This document shows, piece by piece, positions 22,861-34,960 of a stretch of DNA of 64,000 nt. Positions within the stretch are counted from its first letter, which is position 1, and every line of letters starts with the position of its first letter. The position numbers and the translations under genes were made by a program. The stretch is from positions 364,904 through 428,903 of the forward strand of contig JAWZYV010000102.1 in NCBI GenBank assembly GCA_038373885.1, written 5' to 3'. This DNA is from Cheiracanthium punctorium. Lineage: Eukaryota; Arthropoda; Arachnida; Araneae; Cheiracanthiidae. Under the pieces are notes generated by a model that did not search any database, was not told the DNA's origin, and worked only from the letters and a program-made list of their open reading frames with translations.

Positions 22861-23237
22861 GTCTGGGGAGGGGGGGGGGGCACGTGCCCTTGTGCCCCTC
22901 TCTGAATCCGCCGCAGAAACTCCAATTCATTTTTTTAGTCTTGAGCTTAAATATTTTACTGAAAACGAGCCCAACTGTGAGTGCAAGGTAGAAGTGGATT
23001 CGAAAATAACTGAACGAACATACTATTGCGTTAATGTCATCCATGAAGCTCAAGGGCTGATTAAAGGGCGGGGCGGAGGGGGCGACCCCTCCCCCCCCCG
23101 AGAAAAGAGAAATTAATGTAAAAGATCCTATTTCGCTTCTATAAAATGGATGTATATGTTAATCTTCTAATTAACCGCCCCCACCGGCAGACTAACCACC
23201 CCCCCCGACAAACTTGCAGTAATCCGCCACTGATGAA
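22861..23237. mobile_element. Degenerate hAT ends with CGGAT-type motifs
   Basis: CTGAATCCGCCGC (22902-22914) and GTAATCCGCCACTG (23219-23232) are variants of the CAGTGGCGGAT-type hAT end on the minus strand. C-rich tracts sit between them. At least two overlapping remnants seem present. The frames here are driven by homopolymers. Confidence 0.45.
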
Positions 23238-23239
23238 GC

Positions 23240-23920
23240 TGCAAATAAAAGAATATTTGAGAAAGAAAATGCTAATTGAAAAAAAAGTGGACCGGTCATT
23301 AATTATTTTAATGATTAAGAAAGAAGTGCAGTGGATAAAGTGAGAGGAAATATGTCTTGCCAATTTATTAATATGCAACGGAAAGATATTATAATTAATT
23401 CATAAACTTTCGAAAGAAAAAATAAAAGACTTAATGAATTTATTCAAATGTAACTTTATGAATTTGGAACAAAAAGACATTAATGTAACATTCATAATGA
23501 ATTCATTCACTTGGAACAGAAAAAGTTTTAATTTGTGTATTTACTTACAATTAAAAAAATATATATATTTAATTTAGACTCTTTTGTAACTTTATGCATT
23601 TGCAACTAAAGAAATTCTGTATCCACATTCACTTCTGAAATTATGATTTTGCAGTGGAAAAAGACATTGTAATCAATCCATCCAAGTGTAGTTTTATAGA
23701 TAAAAAGCAATTTGATCGCTGTCGGGAAAAGTTTCGTAAAATATAAGAGTGATAGATTGCCTGTGGCGAAAGGAATAGAAATAAAGTGAGACTCGCTTAT
23801 GAAACGGTCTTCATGTGGTCACATAATATAAAAGCTTTAATTGAAAATATTTCTTACAAAAAAAAAAATTCAGTTATAAATGATGGACAGATGAAATAAA
23901 ATTTATATATATGTGAAAAA
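23240..23920. other. No supported feature
   Basis: AT-rich, with diverged repeats of an AATGAATTCATT-like motif (23425-23520) but no defined element. Confidence 0.4.
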
Positions 23921-24341
23921 TGTCCGCCGCTCTCTTGGCGATGTCTTCACCTCTCACTGAAATGATTGCAGTCGAAGCACGTTGAGGTTAATCTGGATGT
24001 TTATTATGTTTCATGCTTTGTTGGAGAAGGACCGGCGACCTACCGACACACTCCTTGCGTGTTTACTAGGCCACTATATCGAAAGTCCTCGCAAATTTCT
24101 CTCTCCTGATCTACATACCCCCTAGTTTCTCAACTTGTCGCTAGGCGCAAAGGGCTTGACTCTTTCTCTAATTGGTTCTTTAAAGTGGTGTCATTTCCTT
24201 ACTCAGCCCAAAAATTTTATGTTGGGTAACCACAGACCGCAAACGCCTGCCAATTTAGCTTAATTCGCTCTTATGATTCTTAGTGCTCACAAAAATTGTC
24301 TCTGAAAGTAATATTTGTCTGGCCGCGAAACAAACCTTACA
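23921..24341. mobile_element. Possible solo LTR
   Basis: A 421-bp block that is less AT-rich than its surroundings begins TGTCCGCC and ends CCTTACA, in LTR-like TGT...ACA style. GTGAAAAA and GTGAAAAT flank it (23913-23920 and 24342-24349). No internal coding region or second LTR is nearby. An 8-bp flank is longer than usual for an LTR, so another class is possible. Confidence 0.35.
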
Positions 24342-24440
24342 GTGAAAATACTCTGTTTTACAGAGATTAAAGATGGTTTTTTCAAATGACTTTAAATTAA
24401 ATTAGATTAAGTTGTTAAAGGCTATTTTCTTGTTACACAC

Positions 24441-24443
<3 letters not shown>

Positions 24444-24478
<35 letters not shown>
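24444..24478. repeat. (TA)n microsatellite
   Basis: About 17 TA units. Confidence 0.95.
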
Positions 24479-24480
<2 letters not shown>

Positions 24481-25294
24481 CAGTTAAACTAACCAATTAG
24501 TGAAAAATCTTAAGCAAATTTTTAACTGTCAAATGGCATGAATACTTATTTAGGATACCGCATATAAAAAGAATAATTTGAACGTAAAATAATTCTTCTA
24601 ATATCCATTTTTACAAAAAGTAAATGTACCCCAACCCCCTGAAAAAAAAAGAAAGAAAAACTTTTTAAAAGATCTACATCAGTTTTACCGTCAGAATATA
24701 AATATCGGAAAATGTGTGAGTTACTGTGTATTTCTTTGATGAGATAAACGTATTCATTTCACAGAAGGGGAAAAAAAATGTAGTGTATTTCCATAGTTAC
24801 TCCCCATTCGTACCATTAAAATGTTCCATATGCTGACTCGAAACCAACTACTACGAGCCGGTTACCTTTTTCTTTGATGCAGTTTGTGAGGAGCAACAAA
24901 AATGTCGTAGCCTTTTCCTTTCCTTGAATTAGCGCAGACTATATTTAATGATCTCATTAATATGAGCGTAAGATATTGCCCCGAATGCGTCTGATGTAAA
25001 TTACTGGGAAAAAAAGGAAACATGTGTATCCATATACTTTCAGTGCAGACAATCGTGTGAAAATTAATATGTATATATAATTTTACTAGGTAGAAAAGTA
25101 AATCGTTGCTTCTTAAACTTTGATCTTTCTTGCATTTGGGATCAAAGGAACACTCAGAATATTAACAAGGTGTTTTTGTCTTTTCTAGTCTCATTCTTTA
25201 TGAATAGATTGACTGTAATATAGTTTCTTCAGCGGGACATAATGTTCTTGTATGCTTCGTAAGCGACATTAATAGGCATTGGTGCGTACTGTAA

Positions 25295-25295
<1 letters not shown>

Positions 25296-25331
<36 letters not shown>
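25296..25331. repeat. (TA)n microsatellite
   Basis: About 18 TA units. The minus-strand frame across it is an artefact. Confidence 0.95.
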
Positions 25332-25332
<1 letters not shown>

Positions 25333-25564
25333 AACAAGTAAAACACAAAACATACTACAAATAAGACATATCTCGCATAAAAATATAACAGCTATTAGCA
25401 AGAATTAGAAACCAGAATTTGAAGCCAAATAAAGTGCAAGAATTATTGTGATAATATAATGGAACGGAAATTATAACCACTGTCACCATCGTCAGGGGCC
25501 ACAAACAGTGGATTATAATTTACAGCAAACCAAATAGTAGGGTTTCGGTTGTGTGGCATATCAG

Positions 25565-25565
<1 letters not shown>

Positions 25566-25602
<37 letters not shown>
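25566..25602. repeat. (TA)n microsatellite
   Basis: About 18 AT units. Confidence 0.95.
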
Positions 25603-25609
<7 letters not shown>

Positions 25610-25879
25610 CTAAACTTACGTAATATGGAATCCCTAGTAAAACATTAAGTAGTAGCACATGATGACAAAAAAGCACTGAAAAACTGAAAACCTATTCCCT
25701 TATCAACAGTGACTGGAAAATTCCCTTTGTATACCGTGATAAGTTATCACCGTGCATGGCAGACAACAAGCAGTCAGTTGCTTTTGCATTTGCATCTTCG
25801 CTTTCTGAAGTTCTGTTCCCAACTCATCTTTCCTAAATCGCAGTTGTTCAGATTGACGTAATTATCACGTGTTAGGCTT

Positions 25880-25947
25880 ATACTACATGATTTTTACACA
25901 GCTTAGATACCACAAATATCTAAGCTGTGGGAAAAATCATGTAGTAT
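25880..25947. mobile_element. Small foldback MITE
   Basis: The left arm ATACTACATGATTTTTACAC plus AGCTTAGATA is matched by TATCTAAGCTGTG and GAAAAATCATGTAGTAT on the right, leaving a loop of about 8 bases. TA at the arm ends would fit a mariner-type MITE. Confidence 0.7.
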
Positions 25948-25959
25948 CCACTGAATCCC

Positions 25960-26295
25960 ATATAGTAGAAAGACAATTGCTTTGCTTTCACCCGTACAGA
26001 GGTTATAGGTTGAAAGGTTGCATGATAGAGTTAACCGGAAGATAGTATTGTGTATTGGCAGAAAACCCTCTTTGCGTTATTGACGGACAGTACTAGAAGC
26101 CACTATGATTTTTTAGCTAAGGCTAGTTAATGCTAGCTAAAAGCATGTGCTAAATTTATTCCGCGCTTTACCGAATGTGTTAGTGATAAGTGACCCGTGA
26201 CAGCTCTTCACAAGCAAAGGGGACATTCTGGAGCCACCCACTGTACAATGCAGAAATCACACGACCTCCGTACGGAGTCCTCGTATTTACCTCAG
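25960..26295 (+). repeat. Interspersed repeat D, copy 1
   Basis: Shares an ordered series of blocks with 58570-58885: AGTAGAAAGACAATTG-like, CCGTACAGAGGTTA, GAAAGGTTGCAT, GGCAGAAAACCCT-like, GCTAAGGCTAGTTAA-like and CCTCCGTACGGAGTCCT-like. The class is unknown. Confidence 0.65.
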
Positions 26296-26299
26296 AAGT

Positions 26300-27435
26300 C
26301 CCTGTCAATTAGTTCTATGATAGTATCTGTCTCACTATTTATTTCTTCTTCTGTTTAAAAAAAAAAGGGGGGGGGATAACCTGACAAATAGGATGCCAGC
26401 GCTATTTCTGTCTATTTACGAAAATGTATTCCTGTAAATTCCAAAACAAAATCCGCGCTGAAAAGGAGCTAACCCTTGATATAAGGAAATTGTCCTGCAT
26501 TCGAATGTAGATTGAGATTTTCCTTAAAAATTTACCTGAAAGTTTCCAATAAACGTGCCGTTATTTTTTAGAGCACATATCTTTAAAGGTTGCTGTTTGT
26601 ATTGATTGCCGAGTGATGCGGTCTTTCACGCCAGTGATGTGTCCATCACTGTGCTACTTACACCACGTTTGTGAAATTAAAATCGTCTGTTTTTGTGTCA
26701 ATGTTCAATTTATTCTGCTCTCTACCACGGTCTTGCATTTTCTGAAAGCGTAATTTCAATTTTAAGTAACGACCAGGTATTATTACATCATCGCCACAAA
26801 TCCTTGGCTAACTTAATTCATTCTCATTCAATGACGCCGCCACGAAATAGGAACTTTAATCAGGAGCGTTAACGCTACTCTCCTGCAGTTTTGTTCCATC
26901 ATTGTTCATTAAGGTTTCTCCAAACACATTTAGTTATTGCAGCGATTAACTATGGTCTTAAGCGACTTTATTTTATGGATAGTACCATCAACGAAATTGC
27001 TTCCACACGATATGTATTTTTATTTTAGTGTAGTGCTGTGAGTTTATAGAGTTGCAAAGACATTTTATTTAAATATTCATTAACTGATGCACACACACAC
27101 ACACACACGAGTGTTTGTGTATACTATACATTTCAACTACTATCCTGTTACGGTGCTGTTCCAAATAGTAAACATAATGCGCAATTTTTAGCATACTACA
27201 AATTATTTAGTTTATTCAAGAAGTTACGTAAAAAGTATTTTCATAAAATTTCGTGTGTATGTCTCGAATAGTTAGATCACAAAATCAATTGTTTTTATGT
27301 ATTCTTATGCTTTTAATTTTAAGCTGCAAGAATTACTTTGTTTGGACTTAAAATTCTTTTACGTATATTACTTTCCTGCGTCGTTTATTGGTACAACTTC
27401 TTTTACAATTGCATATTAGATTGTGTGTTATTTGG
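26300..27435. other. No supported gene
   Basis: Contains a poly-A/poly-G junction (26355-26376) and a (CA)n run at 27090-27108. Nothing else recognised. Confidence 0.45.
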
Positions 27436-27605
27436 TACTTATGTATTAATACCGGCGGTCCGCCAAGACGAGCAATTTTTCACCAAGATAAATGCCGGAC
27501 ACATGAAATTATTGACGGTTTGGAATACGATTGACAACAGTTTGGTAGCACATTTGACGTAAAAAATAGTTTGGTGGGAAAGACAGCCGGGATAATACGT
27601 AAGTA
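27436..27605. mobile_element. Tc1/mariner-type MITE, copy 1
   Basis: TA-CTTATGTATTAAT-ACCGGCGGTC at the left and GACAGCCGGGATAATACG-TAAGTA at the right form imperfect terminal inverted repeats with TA at each edge. The interior (AAGATAAATGCCGGACACAT, TTGGAATACGATTG) matches the copy at 60759-60908. Confidence 0.75.
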
Positions 27606-27879
27606 CCTGTTATTTAAATGTTGTGTGTTCAGGCTCAGATTTTGTAAATGAATTTTAAAAAGTAAACTGTTTTTGTTTAATGTGCAGTATAATTTACTAT
27701 TCGACGCATGGTTATAAAAAAACGGAAAAATGTTTCGAGTGCATATAATTTGTGGCCTGAGATAACACAGACTCTCTTTATGATGCTTTTATTTTTAAAA
27801 AAAAAAAAAGGTTGTTGTTATGCAGAATATGAAACTAGAATTATCTTTATAATACATCTATCTATAGAGACTTTAAGTT

Positions 27880-28375
27880 TTAACCCTTTGAGGCGCAACC
27901 CTTTCCCAATGCTGGAAAAAGGGCAGCCGTTGCCATCGCTCGACTTAACTACCTCGACTTAACTAGCTCGACTTAACGACACCTGGCTGTGCCCGCGCAT
28001 AGCCAGCTGTCGTCAAAAAAGGATCTCTAGATCTGTGGCACGCGATGAACGTTTCGATCGTCCGCCATCTTGCTGGTAGTTAAGTCGCACGATGGCAACG
28101 GTTGCCCTTTTTTCAGCATTGGGCAATCAATCCAGCTGTTCTCGCATTCTTTCATTTTTCAGCAGATGTCAGTGCTGTTAAAAATAATCGTGACAAATAT
28201 TTTTACGGGGCTATGACGTGCTAAAAAGTAAAGGATTCTTGTGGAGTTATGTCACCTGCAACTGAACCTGCAACTAATTTTTATAGAAATCAAATCTATT
28301 CTTCGTGACTGGCAACAGTCAAAACGTCAGAGTTTGGTGTTCCCAGAGCGGGAACACTGCGCGTTAAAGGGTTAA
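27880..28375. mobile_element. piggyBac-like foldback MITE, copy 1
   Basis: Ends TTAACCCTTTGAGGCGCA and TGCGCGTTAAAGGGTTAA are inverted, with the TTAA target tetranucleotide at each edge, the hallmark of piggyBac-type insertion. An inner stem-loop (CTGGCTGTGCC ... AGCCAGCTG) and the block GATCGTCCGCCATCTTGCTG occur inside. The right third, with GAACACCAAACTCTGACG on the opposite strand, matches the left third of the copy at 47987-48508, which is inverted relative to this one. No transposase. Confidence 0.85.
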
Positions 28376-30170
28376 CACTTTATTAATATTCAAACAAATC
28401 AATCTGCAAATATTAATTTACATCACGACGGATGTGGTTTATCTCAATAGTTTATTTGCTAAATACATCCAGCTCCCTGCTTCACACATACACAAAAGTA
28501 ATAAAAAAATCGAATACATTTTCTAGCATATCATGTTCGTCGTTAGCTTACAAAATTAAAAATAACTCTTATTTAATAAGCAACTTTGGAGGGAGGTGGA
28601 AATTCATTCACCTCTCCCTTCTACTTAACTTAACTTTCATTCGTTTATATATCTTGAAGGTCAACAAATATATATTATTCAAACACAAAAAACTAAACTG
28701 CTCTCTTTGTTTAAAATTAGTTCAGTGGGTGAAACCTAATAACAATGCCTGAAGTTGAAGAGAGGAAGATGTTATACTTTTCATCTTAATGTTTTTCGGA
28801 CTGGTTGTCGCCGTATCCAGCAAAAGGCGTCCTACTGTCCGGCATTGACGGATATATTGGGTCGAGAAACCTTCAACGTAGGCCCACAGCAAAATGGAAA
28901 TGTGCTTTATTTTCTGCATAGAGTGGACTTATATATAGGAGTATTTCGTCTCTTCACTCAGCCATGAAATTTAATGAAATGAGCATGAAATTTTGACTTA
29001 TGTATGTATAATATGCTACGGTAAATTCGAAGAAGAGCAATTAAAAGTAATTTTAATTGGTCGAGTGTCTGTTTCGTGTTGCAATTATTTTGTAAAGCTT
29101 TTTAAATCGCATTAAAAGAAAAAGTTTGGGTCAAATTATTAATTTTTTAAAATTAAAACTTTAGTAATGAGTTAAAGGAATTCGAATATAGGGTGTATTA
29201 AAAGAAAATTCTTTCTTGAAAGACAACATTCTTTCATTTTTTTTTTCATTAAAAAAATCAAACGTTATTTAAAAAAAATTCATATTATATATGTAAAGTT
29301 GCAATTAACTTTATTAATCACGCAAAACATGTCCACTAAAAATTATATTATAGCTAGACTTACTTGGATATACATGGCTACTTTCGGAGAAAACACTCAT
29401 TACTCTAAAAGATCAAGTTTTGAGAAGGTATTTGAATACTTTCTTGAACTTTTAAATAGAAACTTAATACTTAAATATATATGCCATAAAAATAAGCCAC
29501 TTTTGTCGGGCTGTTAAGGAACAAACAAGAGAAACACAATTTTTGAGTTGTGACATTTTTCCAAAGTAGCCGTATGTTGTGGTAAAAGCGATAAATCATG
29601 TTGTTATTAATGCTAATAGTTATCGCTTTTTCCTGTAAATGTGATTAATAATATATATAAATTACATTTTTACATAAAATTCTCTTTAAACGCCTGGATT
29701 TAGAGGTGTAGAGGCCCTTTGGGCAACACAGAAGTGGAAAACCATTATTATTTTTCAAACATGTTAGACATCTTTCAACAATTTTCAACAATTGTATAGA
29801 AATTCAAAAGGAACTTCCATTTCTACTCTTAAATTCAATGTACGTTTCCCCAAATCTTTCATGTGCCCCCCCCCCTCACACACACAAAACATTTTCAGTC
29901 ACGCTACGTCTACGGGCTCCTGATTATTTCTCAAACAAGCTAAACAATTTTTATAAACAAGCTTATTAATTATTTAATTAATAAGTAAAATCAAAAGAAA
30001 ACAAAATAAAAAGAAAATCTCTCGTCTATCCGCACTCCAGGAAGTTGCAACTGAAGAAGACCTTTTCTTGTACCACCCGAAACGATCATTTTGCTAAATA
30101 TCATTTCTATATGTGTTATTTTACAAAGTTTTTAATTAGTTTTGAGCAGAATGATTGTTTATAAGCGTTT
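28376..30170. other. No supported gene
   Basis: The 28432-28752 frame (106 codons) is AT-driven, with a Leu/Ile/Tyr bias, and shows no domain. A run of AC dinucleotides with C homopolymer lies at 29866-29886. Confidence 0.45.
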
Positions 30171-30189
30171 TACAGCATTCATTCGATAT

Positions 30190-30685
30190 TAGAGTTGTTC
30201 TACAATTCTTTAATGCCTTTAGTTCTTTTTTTAAAAGAAAGGTCCAATTATTTCAGTATACTTTATGCATTTTTCTGGTACAATGTCATGAAAATAGGTG
30301 TATTCTGGATAGTTTGTTTCAATCCCCGTGCATTTCAGATAATGCCCTGTTATTATTTAGGAGATTACATTTCCTAAATAATAACAGGAGATATATATTC
30401 TGAAAGATATATGAGATTGTATGTAAATATTTTCTTATACATATATTCAATGGGATATATATTTCTAATAGATATAGAGATTATATTCTTTAATGCTTGT
30501 AGCTTACTTACTTATTTATTTATTTATTTTTTATTTTTTTAAGAAAGGTCCAATTATTCCAGTATACTTTAAGTATAACACTTGTACAGTAGCTTAAAAA
30601 TAAGTGTATTTTACGTGATTTGTTTGAATGCCCCTTGCATTTCAGATAATGGCCTGTTATTATTTGGGAGATTATATTTCTAAGC
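30190..30685 (+). repeat. Diverged direct duplication, ~320-bp spacing
   Basis: AAGAAAGGTCCAATTATT, CAGTATACTTTA, GCATTTCAGATAATG and CCTGTTATTATTT occur in the same order at about 30235-30375 and 30540-30680. Both copies continue into a GGAGATTA-CATTTC or TATATTTC motif. Confidence 0.8.
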
Positions 30686-31597
30686 GACACCTCTGCAATC
30701 GATTTCATTGTGGAAACATCTATTAAAAGTGTCAGTCGTTTTATCTTATAGACAGGTCATAGTGCAACCTGTAAACATTGTTGTTTTGTTTTTCCTAGAT
30801 GACAGCAAACCTTGTTTTCTTTTTATCGAATAAGTATTGTTCTATTTTTGCTTGTTTCTTTTCTTTTATCCCCCTGACAACTACCAAGTGAAAGTGACGT
30901 TTGTTATGTTAGGAAAGAAAGTAATCGAACAATCGATAAAAGTTGAGCTTTCTTCGATTATATTTCCAACGCTGGAATAACTTCTGTGCTCGTGTGCTGT
31001 GGTAATTAATTCTATTGCTGTTTTTGGTGTTAAATTTTTGGTTTTTCTTCCCTTTCTGACTATGTTTTGCTTTAGAAAATACATATGTGTGCTGATTTTG
31101 TTTATTTACTACACGTCACTAGTGTATGGTGGATTCTATGGGTTATTTCACTCGTTATGGTTTTTATGTATGCAGATTGTTCTGAAAGTATAGCGACAGA
31201 CTTTTAAGGTAGGTGGCTACTGCTGGATTTAGAGGTGTGGAGCAGACTTCGTGCCGATTACAATCGACTGTAATCGATGACTAGAATAATATTTTACAAA
31301 AGGCTATGATAAAATTACATTATTATAGAATTCTTTTGATATTTGATTTCTTTAAACACCAAGATTACTGTTATTTTACTAAATTAACAGTCACTAGTCC
31401 TAATCATTTTGGAAATTGTTAGTAATCGTAATTGTAATCCATATCATTTCTTGTAATCGATTACAGATGGCTGTGTAATCGCACGGAATCTGGGTGGAGG
31501 CCCTATGGCTCAACAGAGGTCAACTCCTTAATTTTTTTTCAAGCGAGTTGAACAGTTTTTTTTTTTTAAATGACCTGTGTGGTGAAGTGGATTCACC

Positions 31598-31795
31598 GCT
31601 AATTCACAGCCTAGTGTATTGTGTATTAAGGCAGAGCCACTCGAGGGTTATCTGCCTAAGGAGGGGGTGCCTTCGATGGAGGACTTTTAAGGGAAATCAT
31701 AGCCTAGAGTACCCGGGCTCGATTTCCGGTGGAGGTAGATTTTATTTACAACACACAATAATAATAAATAAATAAATAAATAAATAATAATGCCT
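31598..31795 (-). mobile_element. SINE-like fragment with SINE-1 tail
   Basis: The minus strand carries AAAGTCCTCCATCGAAGGCA, CCCCCTCCTTAGGCAGATA, the SINE-1 tail order, next to a B-box-like AAATCGAGCCCGGG. An (AAAT)n/(AAT)n run (31757-31790) adjoins it. The structure is scrambled relative to full SINE-1. Confidence 0.45.
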
Positions 31796-31949
31796 AATTC
31801 TTGTCTGTTGTTGTACTCTGAATGTAACGTCGGTATAGCTCGCAAACAATCACTTAGTGCTAATGGCATAGTCAGATAATGCAGAAGCACGCCGCGGATG
31901 CTTTAGAAGGTCTTGCAGATAGTTTTGCGCTAATTCCGAGGTTTTGTGA

Positions 31950-31972
31950 ATATATATATATATATATATATA
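31950..31972. repeat. (TA)n microsatellite
   Basis: About 11 TA units. Confidence 0.95.
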
Positions 31973-32163
31973 ATCCTCGGGTCTTCCAGCCTCGTCAAGG
32001 GGCGACCCCCGTGAACCCCCTAATTTTTTAGTTTCATTATTGCCATATTAAAACGATATTAATTGACTATTAAACGATATTAATTGTCATTTTATCTCGC
32101 ATCTATCGTGTATTTCGCTTGGTAACCCTATGTTGAAATTTTTGTGATTGTAATATATTTATA

Positions 32164-32345
32164 GAAAAATACATGTGATGCATATTCTACAGCTTACGAA
32201 ATATTGTAACAATAGATTAAAGCTGTTGTGAACTAATAGTATTTAAATATCTGTAAAAAATACATGTGATGCATATCCTACAGCTTACGAAATATTGTAA
32301 CAATAGATTAAAGCTGTTGTGAACTAATAGTGTTTAAATATATGT
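32164..32345. repeat. Two 91-bp tandem units
   Basis: ACATGTGATGCATATYCTAC begins at 32171 and again at 32262. The units are nearly identical, indicating a recent duplication. Confidence 0.95.
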
Positions 32346-32759
32346 AAAATTATGTCGCATTTTTATATCGCTTTTTTGGGACACATTTTTGGGACAATTT
32401 TCAATAAAGGGGATGAGAGATAAAATGACATAGTCATTAATATGTTTAAGATGGATGGTTGGATAGAATATCTTTTAAGTCACTATATATAGCGCAAGCG
32501 CGTTGCATATAAGTGTGTGAGTATACGTATATACTACACGTGTTCATATACGCACTACGTATTCTGTTATCATGAGATATTATGAGTTTGCAGGTAGTTT
32601 TGGATTATGTGCGAATATAGTTTATTTTTTTTTTTATCTCACTATGGCCAATAGTATGCGAATTATGCGCAAAGAAGCAGTTGCGTTGCATCTGACACCT
32701 TTCAGGATAAAGGTCGTGACGTTATTTTTTTAACATTTTTCTTCTTTAGAGTATTTGAA

Positions 32760-32890
32760 TAATTTATTATGGAAAGCGGGCTATGAGCCAAGCACACAAA
32801 TCCGAATTACATGCTCACAACAACATTATTATGGAAAGCGGGCTTCGAGCCAAGCACACAAATCCGATATACATATTCACAAAAACATTA
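32760..32890. repeat. Two ~64-bp tandem units
   Basis: TTATTATGGAAAGCGGGCT, then GAGCCAAGCACACAAATCCG, occurs twice, followed by a third shorter piece (CATTACTATGGA). Confidence 0.9.
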
Positions 32891-33111
32891 CTATGGAACA
32901 AACAAAATTCTTTAATTTGTAAGTATAATAAAGTACATAAATAAACATAATTAAATTACAAAAAAACCTTGCGAGCTTTTTTTGTCGAAAAATCATTAAT
33001 GATTTAATCGGTTAAATCTAGTTCTGAATAAATTACTTTCAATGCTAAGGGGCGATAACTTTGTGTGCTATTTGCAAAGTGTCTTATTAATTTTAATCAT
33101 TTAAGCAGCTG

Positions 33112-33140
<29 letters not shown>
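33112..33140 (+). repeat. Poly-A run
   Basis: Twenty-nine consecutive A. It could be a retroposon tail, but no recognisable body precedes it. Confidence 0.9.
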
Positions 33141-33142
<2 letters not shown>

Positions 33143-33639
33143 AAAAAATAGCCTATTTGCTGCAAGTTATTGTACTTCGAAATGGGAAAAAGACAATCCC
33201 TAAAGCTATGAAATGATGAAATGATGGAGAAATCAGGTCCCAGAGGAATCCCGAATAAAATCCCTTTAACAGCTTTGTAAGAGTAACCCATTTCCTTCCT
33301 TCGCTGAGATCAAATGGGATTGGAGTTTATAACGGTGAGCACACAGAAATTCAATTTGGATGTTGGATTAACGTGAGATGGATACCTACTTCACTCTAAA
33401 TTGGAAAAAAAGCTTGCATTGTTTTATTTTGCATTGTGCAGTCTGAAATAGTTCACTATTTTGTGGGTTAGTTTCCATTTTCTTTTAAAAAATAAATATG
33501 CTGGGAAGAGGTCATCATACTTATCGAAAAGGGCTCGTGTTACAATGTTAATTTTTTAATTTAATTTAAATATATGTTTGTAAATGAGTTAGTAGTTTGT
33601 TGTTCGAGACAGGAATTGCAAAATGGTTTTTAAAAAAAT

Positions 33640-33850
33640 GAGGTAGCTCTGCGTTGGTTAGAACTTCCATGGTGCGCATCTTCCCCGTTAGATGAGCGTC
33701 GAGTGTGTGTAGTGCGGCAAACCTACGCGAGGGGTATCCACCTAGAGCGGTGCCTTGGGCGGAGGACGTTTTAAGGAGTTCATAAAGCGTATTCCCATTA
33801 CATCGGGGGAAAACCGTCCAAAACTTCACATCATTCAGGTGAGCATCGAA
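33640..33850 (-). mobile_element. SINE-1, partial
   Basis: The minus strand has GGACGGTTTTCCCCCGATGT, AATGGGAATACGC, CGTCCTCCGCCCAAGGCAC and GGATACCCCTCGCG in SINE-1 order. The tRNA-like head is poorly preserved. Confidence 0.6.
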
Positions 33851-34095
33851 CAACTCGCCACGAGTTTATTGCACCTACTGTTGAGTCTCGGAGCTGTTTA
33901 GTTTTCTACAGATACAGAGACTAGTTTTTCCTCATTACAAGTATTTTTGCGCATTGTTTGTCCCCCTCCCCCTCCACATACAGACGGCACAAACATCTGT
34001 GTCCTGTTTTTTTTATGGGGGGATGGGATGGATGTTTCCCTTCACCAAGATTCTTAAGGTCATTGTCCCCATCGAGCAGTTCCCGCCAGCCGCTA

Positions 34096-34109
34096 CCAGT
34101 AGGGGGCCA
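34096..34109 (+). promoter_or_regulatory. CTCF-like motif
   Basis: CCAGTAGGGGGCCA matches the animal CTCF core CCASYAGRKGGCRS at 12 of 14 positions. The surrounding 150 bp is GC-richer than its flanks. Binding is inference. Confidence 0.3.
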
Positions 34110-34479
34110 CTTTAGCGGCCAATTCTCACTTGTAAGCAATAAATTTTTCCCACCGCAGAGAAAGAGGGAGATACTCCGGTATTAAACCGACAAAAGGTAA
34201 TTGGGGACCGTGAATAATATTGCGATTTCACACCTCGGTGGAGGACAGTCCACTGTCGCTCGTCGTAAAGCCGTCCGAATATCCTCATTCAAATGAATTG
34301 TACGGCGGGAACCGCTCGATGTGTACAGTGGCCTTTAATCACCTGATATCTCGCTCCTTCCGACTTTTTTTTTTTCCCTTTGAAAGCATTTTTCACAGAG
34401 CAGAAGAGGTGAAAGGGAAAACAACGAAAGGCACGCGAGAATACTTTTAAGAATGTGTTCACTGCATTTGTGTTGTGTT

Positions 34480-34840
34480 ATTTGGGCATCCACAGAGCGG
34501 GGCCAAATCCATCATACAGGACAGCTAAGGGTTAAGGGGAATGACTTCCATTTTAATGAGCCCCAGTAGGAGGAAGTCCGATTTAGCTCGGAGTCTCCTA
34601 ATTTTGCAGATAAGAGACCTATCACCTGGATTGGCACACCTCCAGAGGTATCATTCGAATATGGAGGGCATTGGAGCCATGGCAGATTTTACGTGACCAG
34701 CTCCCTTTAGCGTACATGATTCCACAGCAGCCAAGCCGAGAGAGGTTTTCAACCTCCCAAGCACTGGCGAAGTCGGTGCTGTTCCACTTTGGGTGTTTTC
34801 ATGGGAACAGAGCTTAGCGACTTAACCACTGCGGCAGTGT
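34480..34840 (-). mobile_element. Long tRNA-derived SINE (SINE-3)
   Basis: The minus strand starts CACTGCCGCAGTGGTTAAGT, with an A-box-like segment, followed by a GC-richer body (GGAACAGCACCGACTTCGCC, GGTGTGCCAATCCAGGTGAT) of about 340 bp that is unlike the AT-rich flanks. No TSD was found. Identification as a SINE rests on the tRNA-like head. Confidence 0.5.
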
Positions 34841-34936
34841 ATCTGTACAAAACTACACCGTGCGACACTACCTGATGATCTCGTGAGCGTGATGAGTTAT
34901 TCAAAATTCACCCAGATAAAAAATTTGAAGCCCGGG

Positions 34937-34960
34937 AAAAAAAAAAAAAAAAAAAAAAAA
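34937..34960 (+). repeat. Poly-A run
   Basis: Twenty-four consecutive A. Confidence 0.9.

Noticed and set aside
24444..24478. Long (TA)n tracts as CRISPR-like or origin signals
   Set aside because: Simple microsatellites, common in AT-rich animal DNA; no spacer structure.
30195..30403. Overlapping frames in the 30.2 kb region
   Set aside because: They lie in one unit of a diverged duplication; the second unit does not keep the frame.
33566..33853. 95-codon minus-strand frame
   Set aside because: It overlaps a SINE-1 body; the apparent coding quality comes from the SINE's higher GC.
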